A DNA stretch of 64,000 nucleotides, taken from the NCBI GenBank assembly GCA_029783825.1, contig JAREIK010002053.1:248001-312000 (forward strand), given 5' to 3'. This DNA comes from Sapria himalayana. Lineage: Eukaryota; Streptophyta; Magnoliopsida; Malpighiales; Rafflesiaceae. The translations under genes and the position numbers were made by a program. How positions within the stretch are numbered: position 1 is the first letter of the stretch; every line of letters begins with the position of its first letter. The notes beneath the pieces were generated by a model, which was not told the origin of the DNA, did not search any database, and saw only the letters and a program-made list of their open reading frames with translations. Positions 62,665-64,000 of the stretch are shown piece after piece.

Positions 62665-64000
62665 GTGTATATAAATCTATAATAGCAAACTTAGAAGAAA
62701 GAATGGTAAGTTGAGGCTTCTTCAAATGTTTCGTGGAGATATCCTCTAGATTTTCTATTTACTAATTTATGTTGTAATAATAGTCTCATTCTGAATCATC
62801 TTCTTAAGAATAAAATAGTTTACTTCTATGTGTTTTGCTTGATAGTTAGAACAAAGAGTAGTAGGAAAACAAAGTACATACTTGATCTCCTCAAATAGAT
62901 AATTAATCAATGAATCTCGTAAGTAACTATCATCATCACTTTAAACTATGTCCATGTACTATATTATAAAACAACTATCTCTCTCTTCCTTTTCTAAGAG
63001 ATAAATTACATCCAAAAAAAATACAAAACCTTGTCATAGAGCTCCTCTTAGTGCATGATGGTATCCAACTCTAATATAAATATTCATTCAAATAAAAATA
63101 TTTATAATTCATAAAATACATCTTATCTCCTTGAAACTTCTTCATATATCACAATATGTGAAACGATACATCATGGTGAACATTCCAAGGGAAATCTTGG
63201 AAATGATTAAATATATTAATTACATATATTATATTTGGCATGTTAATAGTTAAATATATAATCTTACATATGATTCTTCAATAAGAACTAGAGTCAACTG
63301 TGGAGTAACAACAAAAGTGAACTCAATAGCTCGACCACTAGGATTATCAATTATAGTTCGACCTAAAATATTAACCTTTGAAAGAGTATCAGATACATAT
63401 TTCTGATGCAACTAGATGGTACTTCTCAGAGAATAAGTCACTGCTATAATTAAAAAGTATTTGAGCCTCCAAATATCTTTCAACTAAAACTATGCATGAA
63501 TGTACTCTATGAATTGAGTGATCTCAAACTCATCATCTCTAATAGTGATAGTGTCATCTATTAGAAAATCATTAAATTATCTCATCATCAGGACTTTTCC
63601 ATAAAAATAAAGACATGTTAGTAACACACATGTGTAATCCAAATGTGATAATTATATATAAAAAAATCACAAATTAGGCTCTAATTGATTATTTAATGCC
63701 ATTGAAAATCCACCACAATCTACAAACCACATTTGATTGTACTGCTCAAAATCTATGTGATTACTTCATGTACACATCCTCACATTTACCATGAAATAAT
63801 TCCTTCTTCATGTTTAGTTGATGTATTTTTCAACTATAATATACTATAAATGAATTCTTAATTTATACTAAAGTATCTATGACACTAGAGAGTAATTGTG
63901 CTAGTAGTCCATACCAGATATTTAGTTGAACCCGCTCATTACAAATCTTACCTTAAGGAAAAATACCTTGCCATTTGTACCTATATTTATAGCTAATACT
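62665..64000 (-). pseudogene. Ty1/copia RT-RNase H remnant (copia C), cut by window end
   Basis: Aligns with the low-coordinate part of copia B (36,915-38,250). On the minus strand, FLIDDTITIRDD (about 63,530-63,580) keeps both Asp of the YVDD site although Tyr-Val have become Leu-Ile. An RNase H region follows, ending near 62,690. Stops are frequent. RT continues beyond 64,000, so the 5' parts lie outside the window. Confidence 0.82.

Overview
The window looks like an AT-rich, gene-poor stretch of a flowering-plant nuclear genome. I find no intact host gene, rRNA or CRISPR array, and I recognise no tRNA by eye. What can be identified is layered, decayed retroelements with plant-type domains: Ty1/copia, a Ty3/gypsy chromovirus, an L1-type LINE with plant-style ORF1 (DUF4283 plus CCHC knuckle), and a small hAT-type MITE. 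(CA)n and TA-rich simple repeats fill between them. I cannot name the species; a monocot is possible but unproven.

Layout. 0-5.9 kb: simple repeats, an LTR-like segment (1.2-2.6 kb) and unassigned AT-rich DNA. 6.2-18.1 kb: minus-strand copia wreckage. One copia element has gag-protease at 14.9-16.2 kb and integrase at 6.2-7.05 kb. It appears to be split by a ~7.8-kb insertion bounded by two long direct repeats (R1a, R1b), each carrying a ~57-bp degenerate minisatellite, with no recognisable coding between them. This copia lies against the protease-integrase remnant of a second minus-strand copia (16.85-18.1 kb). 18.1-20.3 kb: TA-rich and (CA)n repeats and a 7-bp (ATTTTTT)n array.

20.4-33.3 kb is a nest. 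An old LINE is interrupted in its 5' part by a 5,336-bp chromovirus (two 394-bp LTRs, PBS, gag, protease, RT-RNase H, integrase, chromodomain) and in its reverse-transcriptase region by a 455-bp hAT-type MITE. All coding is broken by stops and frameshifts.

33.3-48.8 kb: repeats R4a, a candidate LTR (35.7-36.9 kb) with copia pol on the minus strand (36.9-40.2 kb), another TA/TG block, further R1-family repeats in direct and inverted orientation including a 415-bp tandem duplication (41.0-44.2 kb), and the first copy of a ~3-kb repeat R3 (44.2-47.2 kb). 48.8-49.0 kb: a cluster of nine GAGCTC palindromes. 49.77-54.31 kb: a second structurally complete copia element (228-bp LTRs, perfect 5-bp TSD GCCTT) with decayed coding. 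55.35-58.07 kb: second R3 copy. 58.2-58.7 kb: a GC-rich piece ending in a hAT-MITE-like terminus. 61.1-64.0 kb: another candidate LTR plus minus-strand copia RT-RNase H, running off the window.

Nothing here works as a live gene set. The value is in the nesting order, the repeat families, and one possible undescribed non-autonomous element (the R1 structure). Boundaries given as approximate were set by eye.
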